Source: Bacillota bacterium (GTDB taxonomy: Bacteria; Bacillota; Clostridia; Acetivibrionales; DSM-1351). Taken from it: 64,000 nt of DNA. The DNA lies in assembly GCA_023439045.1 (NCBI GenBank), contig JAEXOY010000015.1, forward strand, positions 310,001-374,000. Reading direction: 5' to 3'. A program made the position numbers and the translations under genes. Below are positions 1 through 8,814 of this stretch, one piece after another. Within the stretch, counting starts at the first letter, position 1; every line of letters starts with the position of its first letter. The notes under the pieces are model-generated. The model saw only the letters and a list, made by a program, of their open reading frames with translations, was not told the DNA's origin and searched no databases.

Positions 1-1
1 G

Positions 2-688
2 GTGTGCCTTTATCCTGATATGAAAAGTATTTCAGTGGTACCGGTTGGTATCACAAAATATAGAGAGAACTTATTCGAGCTAGAGTCTTTTGATACAGAA
101 AGTTGCCAGCAGGTTATCAAGCAAGTTCATGAATGGCAGAGAAAGCTCATGGACGAAAAGGGCTCTTCTATTGTATATCTGGCAGATGAATTTTATATAA
201 ATGCAGGATATGAGATTCCTGACTATAATCATTATGAAGAATTTCCACAGATTGAAAACGGGGTTGGTTTGCTTGCCTTGTTAAAACATGAAGTGGGTAT
301 AGAGTTGAAGCGAAAAGCAAAGCAGGCCCCAAAAAGGAACATTAGCATTGCAACAGGTAGACTTGTCTATAAAAATATATTAAAATTGGTAGATAGTATC
401 ACATCTGTATATAGTCAGATTAGTGTTAATGTTTATGCGATTGAAAATGATTTCTTTGGTCCTATGGTTACTGTGAGTGGACTCTTGACAGGGCGGGACA
501 TTATAAATCAGCTGATTGATAAGCCTTTGGGAGATGAATTGCTCATTACACGAAGTATGCTCAAAGCGGGGGAAACAGTTTTTCTGGACGACTGTACTGT
601 CCAACAGCTTGAGCAGGAGTTAAAAGTTAAGGTTCGCATTGTAGAGAATAACGGCAAGGATTTTGTAAATGCAATTACCGGAAAGTAG
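2..688 (+). CDS. DUF512 domain protein, C-terminal part (gene starts before the window)
   Basis: The reading frame is open from the first bases, so the GTG at position 2 is probably an internal codon. What remains is about 228 residues, roughly the second half of a family usually near 430-440 aa. The missing half should hold the PDZ-like and radical-SAM-like parts. The visible start carries the family signature (a YPDMKSISVVPVGITKYRE-like stretch), and a glycine-rich segment VSGLLTGRDI lies near residue 160. DUF512 proteins commonly sit directly upstream of der in clostridia, as here with a 17-bp gap. Their biochemical role is not established, so no function is assigned. Family assignment is fairly secure; everything about the N-terminus is outside the window. 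Confidence 0.85.
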   Translation: MCLYPDMKSISVVPVGITKYRENLFELESFDTESCQQVIKQVHEWQRKLMDEKGSSIVYLADEFYINAGYEIPDYNHYEEFPQIENGVGLLALLKHEVGIELKRKAKQAPKRNISIATGRLVYKNILKLVDSITSVYSQISVNVYAIENDFFGPMVTVSGLLTGRDIINQLIDKPLGDELLITRSMLKAGETVFLDDCTVQQLEQELKVKVRIVENNGKDFVNAITGK

Positions 689-705
689 AAAGGGAGGTAC
701 AGCAA

Positions 706-2034
706 GTGCCAAAACCAATAGTTGCAGTAGTTGGCAGACCGAATGTCGGAAAGTCAACATTTTTTAATTATCTTGCGGGTAGCAGGATATCCATAGTTGA
801 AGATACCCCTGGTGTTACCAGAGATAGAATTTATACCGAAGTTGAATGGCGTAGTAGAAAGTTCACCATGATTGACACAGGTGGAATCGAGCCATATTCA
901 GAAGATATAATAATGCAGCAAATGAAGCGTCAGGCGGAAATAGCCATAGAGACCGCGGATGTAATAATTTTTATGGTAGATGCAAAGGATGGTATGACAG
1001 CCACTGACAAAGAGGTAGCTACCATGCTCAGAAAATCTCATAAGCCAATTGTACTTACTGTCAATAAGGTTGACAGAGTTGGCGATCCTCCACCAGAGGT
1101 ATATGAATTTTATAATCTAGGTATGGGCGATATGATTGTAATATCATCAGTTCATGGTTTAGGTATGGGGGATGTGCTGGATGCAGTTTATGAGCATTTT
1201 CCTGATGAAAACAATGAAGAAGATGATGATGAGACTATAAAGGTTGCGGTTGTAGGTAAACCAAATGCGGGTAAGTCCTCACTAATCAATTCAATACTAG
1301 GTGAAGACAGGGTAATTGTCAGCAATATACCGGGCACTACAAGGGATGCCATTGATACCCATGTAGAAAAAGATGGACAGAAATTTACCTTTATTGATAC
1401 AGCAGGTATAAGGAAGAGAAGTAAAATAAACGAAAATATTGAGAAATACAGTGCGATCCGCTCTTGGACAGCCATAGAAAGAGCTGATGTCTGTCTCATA
1501 ATGATTGATGCTGAAGATGGAGTTACTGAGCAGGATACCAAGATTGCTGGCTATGCTCATCAACAGGGCAAAGCATCAATAATTGTTATTAATAAATGGG
1601 ACTTAATTGAAAAGCAAACAGGAACACTTGAGGAATATAGAAAGACAGTGCATGAAAAGCTTGGTTTTATGACATATGCGCCTGTTATCTTTATTTCTGC
1701 AAAAACTGGACAAAGGGTTAACAAGATATATGAACTGATTAAGTTTGTAGCTGATCAAGCTGCTTTCAGAATTTCCACAGGAATGCTCAATGACTTAGTA
1801 TATGAAGCTGTTGCAATGGTTCAGCCGCCTTCTGATAAGGGAAAAAGGCTAAGGATTTACTATATGACTCAGGCTTCCATTAAGCCACCAACTTTTATTA
1901 TTTTCGTTAATGACCTGGAGCTTTTCCATTATTCATATGAACGATATCTTGAAAACCAACTCAGAAAAAGCTTTGGTTTTGAGGGTACACCTATACGGTT
2001 TATTCATAGACAACGGGATAAGGAAGAAGAATAA
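706..2034 (+). CDS. der: ribosome biogenesis GTPase Der (EngA)
   Basis: Der is a double GTPase needed for maturation of the 50S ribosomal subunit in the cytoplasm. The 442-aa protein has the expected order: GTPase 1 with P-loop GRPNVGKS at residues 10-17, GTPase 2 with GKPNAGKS at 184-191, and a C-terminal KH-like domain from about 355. G3 motifs DTGG and DTAG and G4 motifs NKVD and NKWD are visible. The start is a GTG preceded by AGGGAGGT at 691-698. An acidic linker (NNEEDDDE) separates the GTPase domains. It is followed by plsY and gpsA, a common clostridial arrangement. Length matches the family (B. subtilis 436 aa). Confidence 0.97.
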   Translation: MPKPIVAVVGRPNVGKSTFFNYLAGSRISIVEDTPGVTRDRIYTEVEWRSRKFTMIDTGGIEPYSEDIIMQQMKRQAEIAIETADVIIFMVDAKDGMTATDKEVATMLRKSHKPIVLTVNKVDRVGDPPPEVYEFYNLGMGDMIVISSVHGLGMGDVLDAVYEHFPDENNEEDDDETIKVAVVGKPNAGKSSLINSILGEDRVIVSNIPGTTRDAIDTHVEKDGQKFTFIDTAGIRKRSKINENIEKYSAIRSWTAIERADVCLIMIDAEDGVTEQDTKIAGYAHQQGKASIIVINKWDLIEKQTGTLEEYRKTVHEKLGFMTYAPVIFISAKTGQRVNKIYELIKFVADQAAFRISTGMLNDLVYEAVAMVQPPSDKGKRLRIYYMTQASIKPPTFIIFVNDLELFHYSYERYLENQLRKSFGFEGTPIRFIHRQRDKEEE

Positions 2035-2080
2035 GACATTATGAATTAAGTCTTTGTTCTAGAGAAAGGAATGTAAATGT

Positions 2081-2719
2081 ATGGGGTTGTTTATTGGTAA
2101 AATTATTCTTGTTTTAATTATTGGATACTTACTAGGGAGTTTAAATACCTCAATATTGGTAGGTAAACTCTATGGCACTGATATTAGGAAGCATGGCAGT
2201 GGAAATGCCGGGATGACTAATACACTTAGAACCCTTGGAAAGGTTGCTGCCCTACTTGTTATTATAGGTGATATGCTAAAAGGGATTTTGGCATTTATCA
2301 TTGGTAATTTGATTATTAGTAACAGCATACCCCCTGAAATCTCTATCGATGTTATAGGCATTGGCGGCATGGCGGGTGGCATAGCTGCTATAGCAGGCCA
2401 TAATTGGCCGCTTTATTTTGGGTTTAAGGGTGGTAAAGGAATACTAACCTCATTCTCAGTTGTCCTAATGATGGACTGGAAATTAGGTCTCATACTTTTA
2501 GGAATATTTCTAATTATTGTGGTATTAACAAGATTTGTGTCATTGGGGTCCATTATTGCTTCAATAGCATTTCCTATAACAGCTTTTATTAAGGGTAACG
2601 GAATAGTATTTACTGTATTTGCCGCTATTTTGGCTGTTTTAGCTACCATAATGCATAGATCAAATATAAAGAGGTTATTGTCTGGAACAGAAAGAAAGCT
2701 AGGTTCCAAGAAAAAATAA
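2081..2719 (+). CDS. plsY: acyl-phosphate:glycerol-3-phosphate acyltransferase PlsY
   Basis: PlsY is an integral membrane enzyme that moves an acyl chain from acyl-phosphate onto glycerol-3-phosphate, the first step of phospholipid synthesis. The 212-aa protein is strongly hydrophobic with several membrane segments. It carries the three conserved motifs: GSGNAGMTN at residues 39-47, AGHNWPLYFGFKGGKG near 105-120, and a third glycine/serine-rich loop near residue 160. The ATG follows GAAAGGA with about ten bases of spacing. It is next to gpsA, which makes its glycerol-3-phosphate substrate. The C-terminal tail is lysine-rich and presumably cytoplasmic. Confidence 0.95.
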   Translation: MGLFIGKIILVLIIGYLLGSLNTSILVGKLYGTDIRKHGSGNAGMTNTLRTLGKVAALLVIIGDMLKGILAFIIGNLIISNSIPPEISIDVIGIGGMAGGIAAIAGHNWPLYFGFKGGKGILTSFSVVLMMDWKLGLILLGIFLIIVVLTRFVSLGSIIASIAFPITAFIKGNGIVFTVFAAILAVLATIMHRSNIKRLLSGTERKLGSKKK

Positions 2720-2767
2720 CTTTTTCAAATACTGTTTCAATTACTATTTGAAGGGAATGATTTTAAA

Positions 2768-3763
2768 ATGAATAAGAAAGTTGCAGTGATAGGTGCAGGA
2801 AGTATGGGAACTGCTATGGCGGTTCTTTTATCAAAGAATGAGAATGATGTAAGTTTGTGGTCACCTATGCAGGATGAAATTGATATGCTCAAGGAAAAAA
2901 GAGAGCATATTACTAGATTACCAGGAGTTAAGGTGCCAGAGACAGTAAAGTTAACTACAGATATGGAACAAGCCGTGAAGGAATGTGAGGTGGTTGTACT
3001 TGCAGTCCCATCACAGACAACAAGGCAGAATTGTAATGCAATTAGTAAGTTTATATCGAAGAAAGCAATTGTTGTTACCTGCTCCAAGGGAATTGAAGAT
3101 GGAAGCTGTAAATTATTATCAGAAATAATGGCGGAGGAATTACCCGATAATCCTATAGCTGTATTATCAGGACCAAGCCATGCTGAAGAAATAGGAAGGG
3201 ACGTTCCAACAACAGTTGTAGCAGCTTCTGAAGATATTCAAATAGCACAAATTTTGCAGGATTTATTCATGACTCCAACCTTCAGAGTTTATACAAATAC
3301 TGATGTGGTTGGTGTAGAATTAGGCGGTGCTCTCAAAAATGTTATTGCACTTTGTGCCGGTGTTTCTGACGGTTTAGGCTTTGGTGATAATACAAAGGCG
3401 GCTCTGATGACCAGAGGAATAGCTGAAATATCCAGACTCGGAGAGGCTATGGGTGGCAGCAGTGAGACCTTTGCGGGACTTACAGGTGTAGGTGACTTGA
3501 TTGTAACCTGTACAAGTATGCATTCAAGAAATAGAAGAGCAGGCATCCTTATTGGCCAAGGAAAAAGTGTTGATGAAGCTCTCAAGGAAGTTAACATGGT
3601 TGTAGAAGGCGTTGCTACCACTAAACCTGCCTACATGTTATCAAAGAAGCTAAATGTATCTATGCCAATTACAGAAGAAGCTTACAGGGTTTTATTCGAG
3701 GGGAAGGATCCAAGGAAGGCTGTTATTGACCTTATGACCAGGGATAAAAAGACTGAAATGTAA
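2768..3763 (+). CDS. gpsA: NAD(P)H-dependent glycerol-3-phosphate dehydrogenase
   Basis: GpsA reduces dihydroxyacetone phosphate to sn-glycerol-3-phosphate, the backbone for phospholipids and the acceptor used by PlsY just upstream. The 331-aa protein has an N-terminal Rossmann fold with GAGSMG at residues 9-14 and a helical C-terminal domain. The catalytic lysine is likely K190 in GGALKNVIAL. The SGPSHAEE and NTKAALMTRG motifs are typical of the family. The start ATG follows GAAGGGAATG. der, plsY and gpsA probably form one transcript, ending at the hairpin near 3850. Confidence 0.96.
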   Translation: MNKKVAVIGAGSMGTAMAVLLSKNENDVSLWSPMQDEIDMLKEKREHITRLPGVKVPETVKLTTDMEQAVKECEVVVLAVPSQTTRQNCNAISKFISKKAIVVTCSKGIEDGSCKLLSEIMAEELPDNPIAVLSGPSHAEEIGRDVPTTVVAASEDIQIAQILQDLFMTPTFRVYTNTDVVGVELGGALKNVIALCAGVSDGLGFGDNTKAALMTRGIAEISRLGEAMGGSSETFAGLTGVGDLIVTCTSMHSRNRRAGILIGQGKSVDEALKEVNMVVEGVATTKPAYMLSKKLNVSMPITEEAYRVLFEGKDPRKAVIDLMTRDKKTEM

Positions 3764-3847
3764 AATTGATAAATGCAAAATAGGGAAGTAAAAAGGTCCA
3801 ATTATAATAGTTTAATGCAGTAGTTATGTAAAGATAATTCATAATTT

Positions 3848-3916
3848 AAGGACATTAGCATTAGAGTGAGCGTGAAATAGCGCACTCTTAACGCTAATGT
3901 CCTTTGTAAATTTTAG
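3848..3916 (+). terminator. intrinsic terminator after gpsA
   Basis: A stem of about 20 bp with one bulge pairs AAGGACATTAGC...GAGTG on the left with CACTC...GCTAATGTCCTT on the right (3848-3905). A T-rich tail follows. It separates the der-plsY-gpsA unit from the liv operon. Confidence 0.8.
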
Positions 3917-3943
3917 GTAATTTTTCTAAAATGAAAGTTGGTA

Positions 3944-3972
3944 TTGCTAAAACTTCATATTTTGAATATAAT
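3944..3972 (+). promoter_or_regulatory. sigma-A promoter of the liv operon
   Basis: TTGCTA at 3944-3949 and a perfect TATAAT at 3967-3972 are separated by 17 bp. This leaves a leader of about 40 nt before livJ. No binding site for a known regulator was recognised. Confidence 0.65.
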
Positions 3973-4020
3973 CTTTATAACAAACATTTGTAAATTTTAA
4001 CTTGAATAGGGGGATTTATT

Positions 4021-5178
4021 ATGAAAAAGAGAATTTTGGCATTAGCACTTTCCATGACAATGATGGTATCACTCTTTGCAGGATGCGGAAAGTCCGGCGG
4101 TGATTCAGCTAGTGGAGATACAATCAAGATTGGTACAATTCAGCCAATCAGCGGTAAGTTATCATTATACGGTACTCAGACAAGAGATGCTATCCAGATG
4201 GCAGTTGATGAGATTAACGAAAAGGGTGGCGTACTTGGCAAGAAGCTTGTATTAGTTGTTAAGGATGACGAAGCAAATCCAGAGAAGACTTTGAATGCAT
4301 TTACAAAGCTTGCTTCATCTGACAATATTGTTGGACTTGTAGGAGCTTTGACTAGTAACTGTACTCTTGCCATAACAAAGCAAGCACAGCAAAGAAAGAT
4401 TGTTATGATTACACCATCATCAACAAACGATACAGTTACAGACGCAGGTGATTACATATTCAGAGCATGCTACAATGACTCTTTCCAGGGTACTGTAGTA
4501 GCTAAATTTGCGCAGACTGATTTAAAAGCAAAGACAGCAGCAATTCTATATGATGTAACTAACGATTATTCAAAGGGCCTTATGGAAAACTTCAAAAAGA
4601 CCTTCACTGAAAATGGTGGAACAGTAGTTTCTGAAGAATCATATAGCTCAGGAGACAAGGACTTTAATGCACAGTTGACAAACATCAAGGGAAAGAATCC
4701 AGATGTACTATTCTTGCCTGATTACTATTCAACAATTTCATTAATAGCTCCACAGGTTAAGAGAGCAGGTATTACAGTACCAATGCTTGGCGCTGATGGT
4801 TGGGACGAAGCTACAAGTACATCAGATGACTCAGTAATAGGTTCATATTACAGCAATCACTATGCTACTGATGCAAATGATAAGGAAGTTAAAGATTTTG
4901 TTGATAAGTTCAAGGCAAAGTACAATGCAACTCCAAATGCTCTAGCAGCTTTAGGATATGATGCTGCATACATTCTAGCAAACGCTATTGAAAAGGCTGG
5001 ATCAACAGATTCAGAAAAAATCAAGAACGCTATGATGGAGACAGATGGTAAATTTGTTACAGGGAATATTAAGTTCAATGAAAAGAGAAACCCTGTTAAA
5101 TCAGCTGTTATGGTAAAGATTGAAAAGGGCGACGATGGCAAGCTTAAGGGTTCATATGTATCAACAGTTAACCCATAA
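4021..5178 (+). CDS. livJ: branched-chain amino acid ABC transporter, substrate-binding lipoprotein
   Basis: This is the extracellular binding protein that delivers leucine, isoleucine or valine (or a related amino acid) to the LivHM permease. The N-terminus is a lipoprotein signal peptide ending in LFAGC, so C22 should be lipidated. The rest is a type I periplasmic-binding fold (Peripla_BP_6), opening with IKIGTIQPISGKLSLYGTQ and containing the DEANPEKT and GALTSNCT segments that line the ligand site. It heads a five-gene operon in the standard J-H-M-G-F order. A strong hairpin directly after it probably raises its dosage over the membrane genes. Exact substrate cannot be read from sequence. 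Confidence 0.93.
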   Translation: MKKRILALALSMTMMVSLFAGCGKSGGDSASGDTIKIGTIQPISGKLSLYGTQTRDAIQMAVDEINEKGGVLGKKLVLVVKDDEANPEKTLNAFTKLASSDNIVGLVGALTSNCTLAITKQAQQRKIVMITPSSTNDTVTDAGDYIFRACYNDSFQGTVVAKFAQTDLKAKTAAILYDVTNDYSKGLMENFKKTFTENGGTVVSEESYSSGDKDFNAQLTNIKGKNPDVLFLPDYYSTISLIAPQVKRAGITVPMLGADGWDEATSTSDDSVIGSYYSNHYATDANDKEVKDFVDKFKAKYNATPNALAALGYDAAYILANAIEKAGSTDSEKIKNAMMETDGKFVTGNIKFNEKRNPVKSAVMVKIEKGDDGKLKGSYVSTVNP

Positions 5179-5213
5179 TTTTTGAATAAAATAAAAGCAC
5201 TAGAGAGATTTAC

Positions 5214-5265
5214 AATAACTAATAGTAGGATAACAATATTTCCTACTATTAGTTATTGATTTATA
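5214..5265 (+). terminator. hairpin between livJ and livH (leaky terminator or mRNA stabiliser)
   Basis: A perfect 17-bp stem (AATAACTAATAGTAGGA at 5214-5230, its complement at 5241-5257) has a 10-nt loop. A T-rich stretch with interrupted T runs follows. Such hairpins after binding-protein genes usually reduce read-through so that livJ is made in excess. Confidence 0.75.
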
Positions 5266-5312
5266 TTATTTTATAGGGATAAAAAGCTTTTAACTTGGTG
5301 AGGGGTGGGTAA

Positions 5313-6209
5313 ATGCTGCAATTTTTCATACAATTGCTCAACGGACTTTCTTTAGGAAGTATATACGCATTGATTGCATTAGGCTATACCATGATATACG
5401 GTATTGTAAAGCTGATAAATTTTGCTCATGGTGATGTACTGATGATTGGTGCTATGACAGGATTTTTTGTACTATCAGCAATGGGGGGAGCAACGCCTCT
5501 TTCATTAATTGTTGCGCTATTGGCTTCAATGGCAGTTTGTGCACTTTTCTTTATTATTGTAGAAAAGGCTTGTTACAAGCCGCTTAGAAATGCTCCTAGG
5601 ATTAATGCACTTATTACAGCTATTGGAGTTTCAATACTTATAGAAAATGGTACGAGGGTAATACCTTTTATAGGCCCGAACTTTAGACTATTTCCTACAA
5701 TTGCTGGAATAAATGATTCATTAAAGGACGGTGTGGGCATCAGCAAAATGCAATTGATTGTAATAGGTATTTCAATTGGTTTGATGCTTGTACTCACATA
5801 TATTGTAAATATGACAAAAATGGGGAAGGCCATGAGAGCAGTTTCTCATGATCTAGATGCCTCCCTGTTAATGGGAATAGATATAAACAGGATTATTTCG
5901 TTTACATTTGCTTTGGGTGCTGCTTTAGCAGCTGCTGCCGGAATAATGTTCGCAAGCCTGTATCCTCAGGTTGACCCATATATGGGAATAATGCCGGGAC
6001 TCAAGGCCTTTGTTGCAGCAGTACTTGGTGGTATAGGAAGTATACCGGGGGCCATGCTCGGAGGCGTACTTATAGGTCTAGCCGAGACATTGACAAAGGG
6101 CTACATAAATACTCAGCTTGCAGACGCAATAGTATTTGGAATACTTATCGTTATACTTGTAATACGACCAGCAGGCTTGCTGGGTAAAAATATTAAGGAG
6201 AAAGTGTAG
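5313..6209 (+). CDS. livH: branched-chain amino acid ABC transporter permease LivH
   Basis: One of two membrane subunits of the Liv transporter. The 298-aa protein is hydrophobic throughout with about eight membrane spans. It shows the family sequences GSIYALIALGYTMIYGI near the N-terminus, INFAHGD, and the cytoplasmic EAA-like loop MRAVSHDLDASLLMGID that contacts the ATPases. The C-terminal GGIGSIPGAMLGG segment is also typical. The start ATG follows GGTGAGGGG. It lies 134 bp after livJ and 10 bp before livM. Confidence 0.94.
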   Translation: MLQFFIQLLNGLSLGSIYALIALGYTMIYGIVKLINFAHGDVLMIGAMTGFFVLSAMGGATPLSLIVALLASMAVCALFFIIVEKACYKPLRNAPRINALITAIGVSILIENGTRVIPFIGPNFRLFPTIAGINDSLKDGVGISKMQLIVIGISIGLMLVLTYIVNMTKMGKAMRAVSHDLDASLLMGIDINRIISFTFALGAALAAAAGIMFASLYPQVDPYMGIMPGLKAFVAAVLGGIGSIPGAMLGGVLIGLAETLTKGYINTQLADAIVFGILIVILVIRPAGLLGKNIKEKV

Positions 6210-6219
6210 GTGTAGCAGA

Positions 6220-7263
6220 ATGAAGAATAAACGATTATTTAATTTTGCAACAATATCGATTTTCTCCGTGGTTTCTTTTGGAATATTGGTAGGCCTTTCT
6301 TGGACTGGCATAATTTCTGAGTCACTGGGTCATATCTTGGCACTCGCGGCTATTAATACTATTGTTGCATTAAGCTTAAACATAATTACTGGATTTACTG
6401 GACAGCTAGCACTAGGACAGGCGGGCTTTATGATGGTAGGTGCATATTCAACTGCTATATTTATTATGAGGCTCAATGTTCCACTATTTTTTGCAATTAT
6501 ACTAGGTGGATTGGTGACAGCAGTCTTTGGCCTTTTTATTGGATTTCCAACCTTAAGATTAAGGGGAGATTATTTAGCTATTACAACTTTGGGATTTGGT
6601 GAAATACTCAGAGTGGTTATTAATTATTTTGATGGACTGACAGGGGGCGCTTCAGGGCTAAAGGATATCCCTGGTTTTGATAACAATGATTACTTAATGA
6701 ATGAATTCCTTGGCTTTGTGTGGTCATTTGCTTTCCTATTTGTCATAGTTATTGCTATTAGTAATTTAAAGAAGTCTTCTACCGGAAGAGCAATTATTTC
6801 TATCAAGGAAGACGAAATTGCTGCTAATTCTATGGGAATAAATGTAGCGTATTACAAGATGTTTTCCTTTGTATTTGCATCGTTCATTGCGGGTATAGGC
6901 GGTGGTTTATACGCAATTTTTAATGGGTATCTCACCCCGACAAACGCTGGATTCATGAGCTCGGTATACTTTGTAATATATGTAGTTTTTGGTGGTTTAG
7001 GAAGTATTACCGGTACTATTATATCAACCTTCTTCCTGACTTATTTACAGGACGCACTTCAGGTAGTAGGAGACTACAGATTGGTTATTTTCCCATTATT
7101 GCTTATAATCATAATGATATTCTGGCCACGAGGCATTATGGGTAACAAAGAGTTCTCTATTACTGATTTCGTGTGGAAGCTGTTTCATGGCGAGCTTTTC
7201 AAAAAGAAAACAGACAAAACCAACAAAACCGACAAATCTAAAGATGAAGGGATGGTGAGCTAA
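6220..7263 (+). CDS. livM: branched-chain amino acid ABC transporter permease LivM
   Basis: Second membrane subunit of the Liv system, 347 aa with roughly nine to ten spans. Characteristic segments are LSLNIITGFTGQLALGQAGFM near residue 50, FPTLRLRGDYLAITTLGFGEI, and the coupling loop GRAIISIKEDEIAANSMGIN. The last 25 residues are a hydrophilic, Lys/Thr/Asp-rich repeat (KTDKTNKTDKSKDE), a low-complexity tail not needed by the fold. The stop codon abuts the livG ATG directly, and the livG ribosome binding site lies inside the livM 3' end, which suggests translational coupling. Confidence 0.93.
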   Translation: MKNKRLFNFATISIFSVVSFGILVGLSWTGIISESLGHILALAAINTIVALSLNIITGFTGQLALGQAGFMMVGAYSTAIFIMRLNVPLFFAIILGGLVTAVFGLFIGFPTLRLRGDYLAITTLGFGEILRVVINYFDGLTGGASGLKDIPGFDNNDYLMNEFLGFVWSFAFLFVIVIAISNLKKSSTGRAIISIKEDEIAANSMGINVAYYKMFSFVFASFIAGIGGGLYAIFNGYLTPTNAGFMSSVYFVIYVVFGGLGSITGTIISTFFLTYLQDALQVVGDYRLVIFPLLLIIIMIFWPRGIMGNKEFSITDFVWKLFHGELFKKKTDKTNKTDKSKDEGMVS

Positions 7264-8040
7264 ATGTCAGTATTAGAAGCAAAAGGATTATCAATAGTTT
7301 TCGGTGGATTAAAGGCAGTATCAAATTTTGATCTATCTTTGCAACCTGGAGAACTAGTAGGTCTTATAGGGCCTAACGGAGCGGGCAAGACAACAGTATT
7401 TAATCTGCTTACTGGTGTTTATTTACCAACCACCGGTGAAATTCATCTAAAAAATAAAAGTATCAATAAAATGAAGCCTTTCAAAATAACTCAGATGGGT
7501 ATTGCAAGAACATTCCAGAATATTAGGCTCTTTAAGGAGCTTACTGTTATAGACAATGTTAGAATAGCACTTCACTTTAATAGCGGCTATAATGCATTTC
7601 ATGGAATATTGAGAACTAACAAGTACTTTAGACAAGAAGACAAGATGCAGGAGAGAGCAAATGAGCTACTTGCAATTTTTGGCCTTAGTACTAAGTCTAG
7701 TGAGCTGGCAAAAAACTTGCCATATGGTGAACAAAGAAAGCTGGAAATAGTAAGAGCACTTGCTACTAACCCTTCCGTTCTGCTTTTGGATGAACCAGCT
7801 GCTGGAATGAATCCACAAGAAACGCATGACCTTATGAACCTTATAAAGTTCATAAAGGATAAATTTAATCTCACTATACTACTTATTGAACATGACATGA
7901 GTCTTGTCATGGGTATTTGTGAGAGGATAGTTGTACTTGACTACGGTCAGACCATTGCAGTGGGAACACCCGAACAGATTAGCAAAAATGAGACAGTAAT
8001 AAAGGCATATCTTGGAGAGGGGGAGAGCTTGGATGCTTAA
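7264..8040 (+). CDS. livG: branched-chain amino acid ABC transporter ATPase LivG
   Basis: Cytoplasmic ATPase of the Liv transporter, 258 aa. Walker A GPNGAGKT is at residues 36-43 and Walker B is LLLDEP. The signature motif is the LivG-type variant PYGEQRKLEIVRAL rather than LSGGQ. The insert between Walker A and the signature and the C-terminal AVGTPEQISKNE segment are family traits. It starts one base after the livM stop and overlaps livF by eight bases. Confidence 0.95.
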   Translation: MSVLEAKGLSIVFGGLKAVSNFDLSLQPGELVGLIGPNGAGKTTVFNLLTGVYLPTTGEIHLKNKSINKMKPFKITQMGIARTFQNIRLFKELTVIDNVRIALHFNSGYNAFHGILRTNKYFRQEDKMQERANELLAIFGLSTKSSELAKNLPYGEQRKLEIVRALATNPSVLLLDEPAAGMNPQETHDLMNLIKFIKDKFNLTILLIEHDMSLVMGICERIVVLDYGQTIAVGTPEQISKNETVIKAYLGEGESLDA

Positions 8041-8737
8041 GGTTGATGGAATAAATGTTTACTATGGAAATATTCACGCTCTTCATGACGTTAGTTTCTC
8101 CGTTAATGAGGGTGAAATAGTTACCTTGATTGGTGCAAATGGGGCAGGAAAAACAACAATTCTGAGAACTGTTTCTGGAATTATGCAGGCTAAGTCAGGT
8201 ACTATCTCATTTAATAACGGAATTATTTCTAAAATGAGCGCAAATAGTATTGTTAAAAATGGAATCAGTCAGGTTCCTGAAGGAAGAAGAATTTTCGCTA
8301 ACCTTACTGTAAAAGAAAACCTTGAAATGGGTGCTTATACAAGGAAGGACAAGGCAAATCTTAAGGGTGACTATGACATTGTTTTCTCACGGTTTCCACG
8401 ACTTAAGGAAAGAATCAGACAGGTAGCAGGTACGTTAAGTGGGGGAGAACAGCAGATGCTAGCCATGGGTAGAGCCCTTATGGCTAAACCCAAACTACTG
8501 CTTATGGACGAACCTTCAATGGGATTGGCACCGTTATTTGTAAAGGAAATCTTTACTATAATAAAAGATATTAATAAATCCGGCACAACAGTATTGCTTG
8601 TTGAACAGAATGCAAATATGGCTCTTTCTATTGCTAATCGTGCATATGTAATTGAAACTGGTAGAATCACTCTATCAGGAAGTGCAGCTGAGTTGGCAAA
8701 GAGTGAGGATGTCAGAAAAGCATATTTAGGAGGATAA
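8033..8737 (+). CDS. livF: branched-chain amino acid ABC transporter ATPase LivF
   Basis: Second ATPase of the Liv transporter, 234 aa from the chosen start. A longer frame begins at a TTG at 8012, but ATG 8033 is preferred. It has GAGAGGGGG as ribosome binding site at suitable spacing, and the protein then begins MLKVDGINVYYG as LivF proteins do. Walker A GANGAGKT is at residues 34-41, the signature is LSGGEQQMLAMGRAL, and Walker B is LLMDEPS. It overlaps the livG stop by eight bases, as expected for co-translated subunits. Confidence 0.94.
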   Translation: MLKVDGINVYYGNIHALHDVSFSVNEGEIVTLIGANGAGKTTILRTVSGIMQAKSGTISFNNGIISKMSANSIVKNGISQVPEGRRIFANLTVKENLEMGAYTRKDKANLKGDYDIVFSRFPRLKERIRQVAGTLSGGEQQMLAMGRALMAKPKLLLMDEPSMGLAPLFVKEIFTIIKDINKSGTTVLLVEQNANMALSIANRAYVIETGRITLSGSAAELAKSEDVRKAYLGG

Positions 8738-8814
8738 ATACCTATACAGCTGGCAGGAACTTATTTCATTGTATGGAATATTTAAAATAGTGTAAATAAT
8801 TAGGAGGTGCTTTT

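Noticed and set aside
2..4. GTG at position 2 as a true start of the DUF512 gene
   Set aside because: The frame runs to the window edge and the conserved family continues further upstream.
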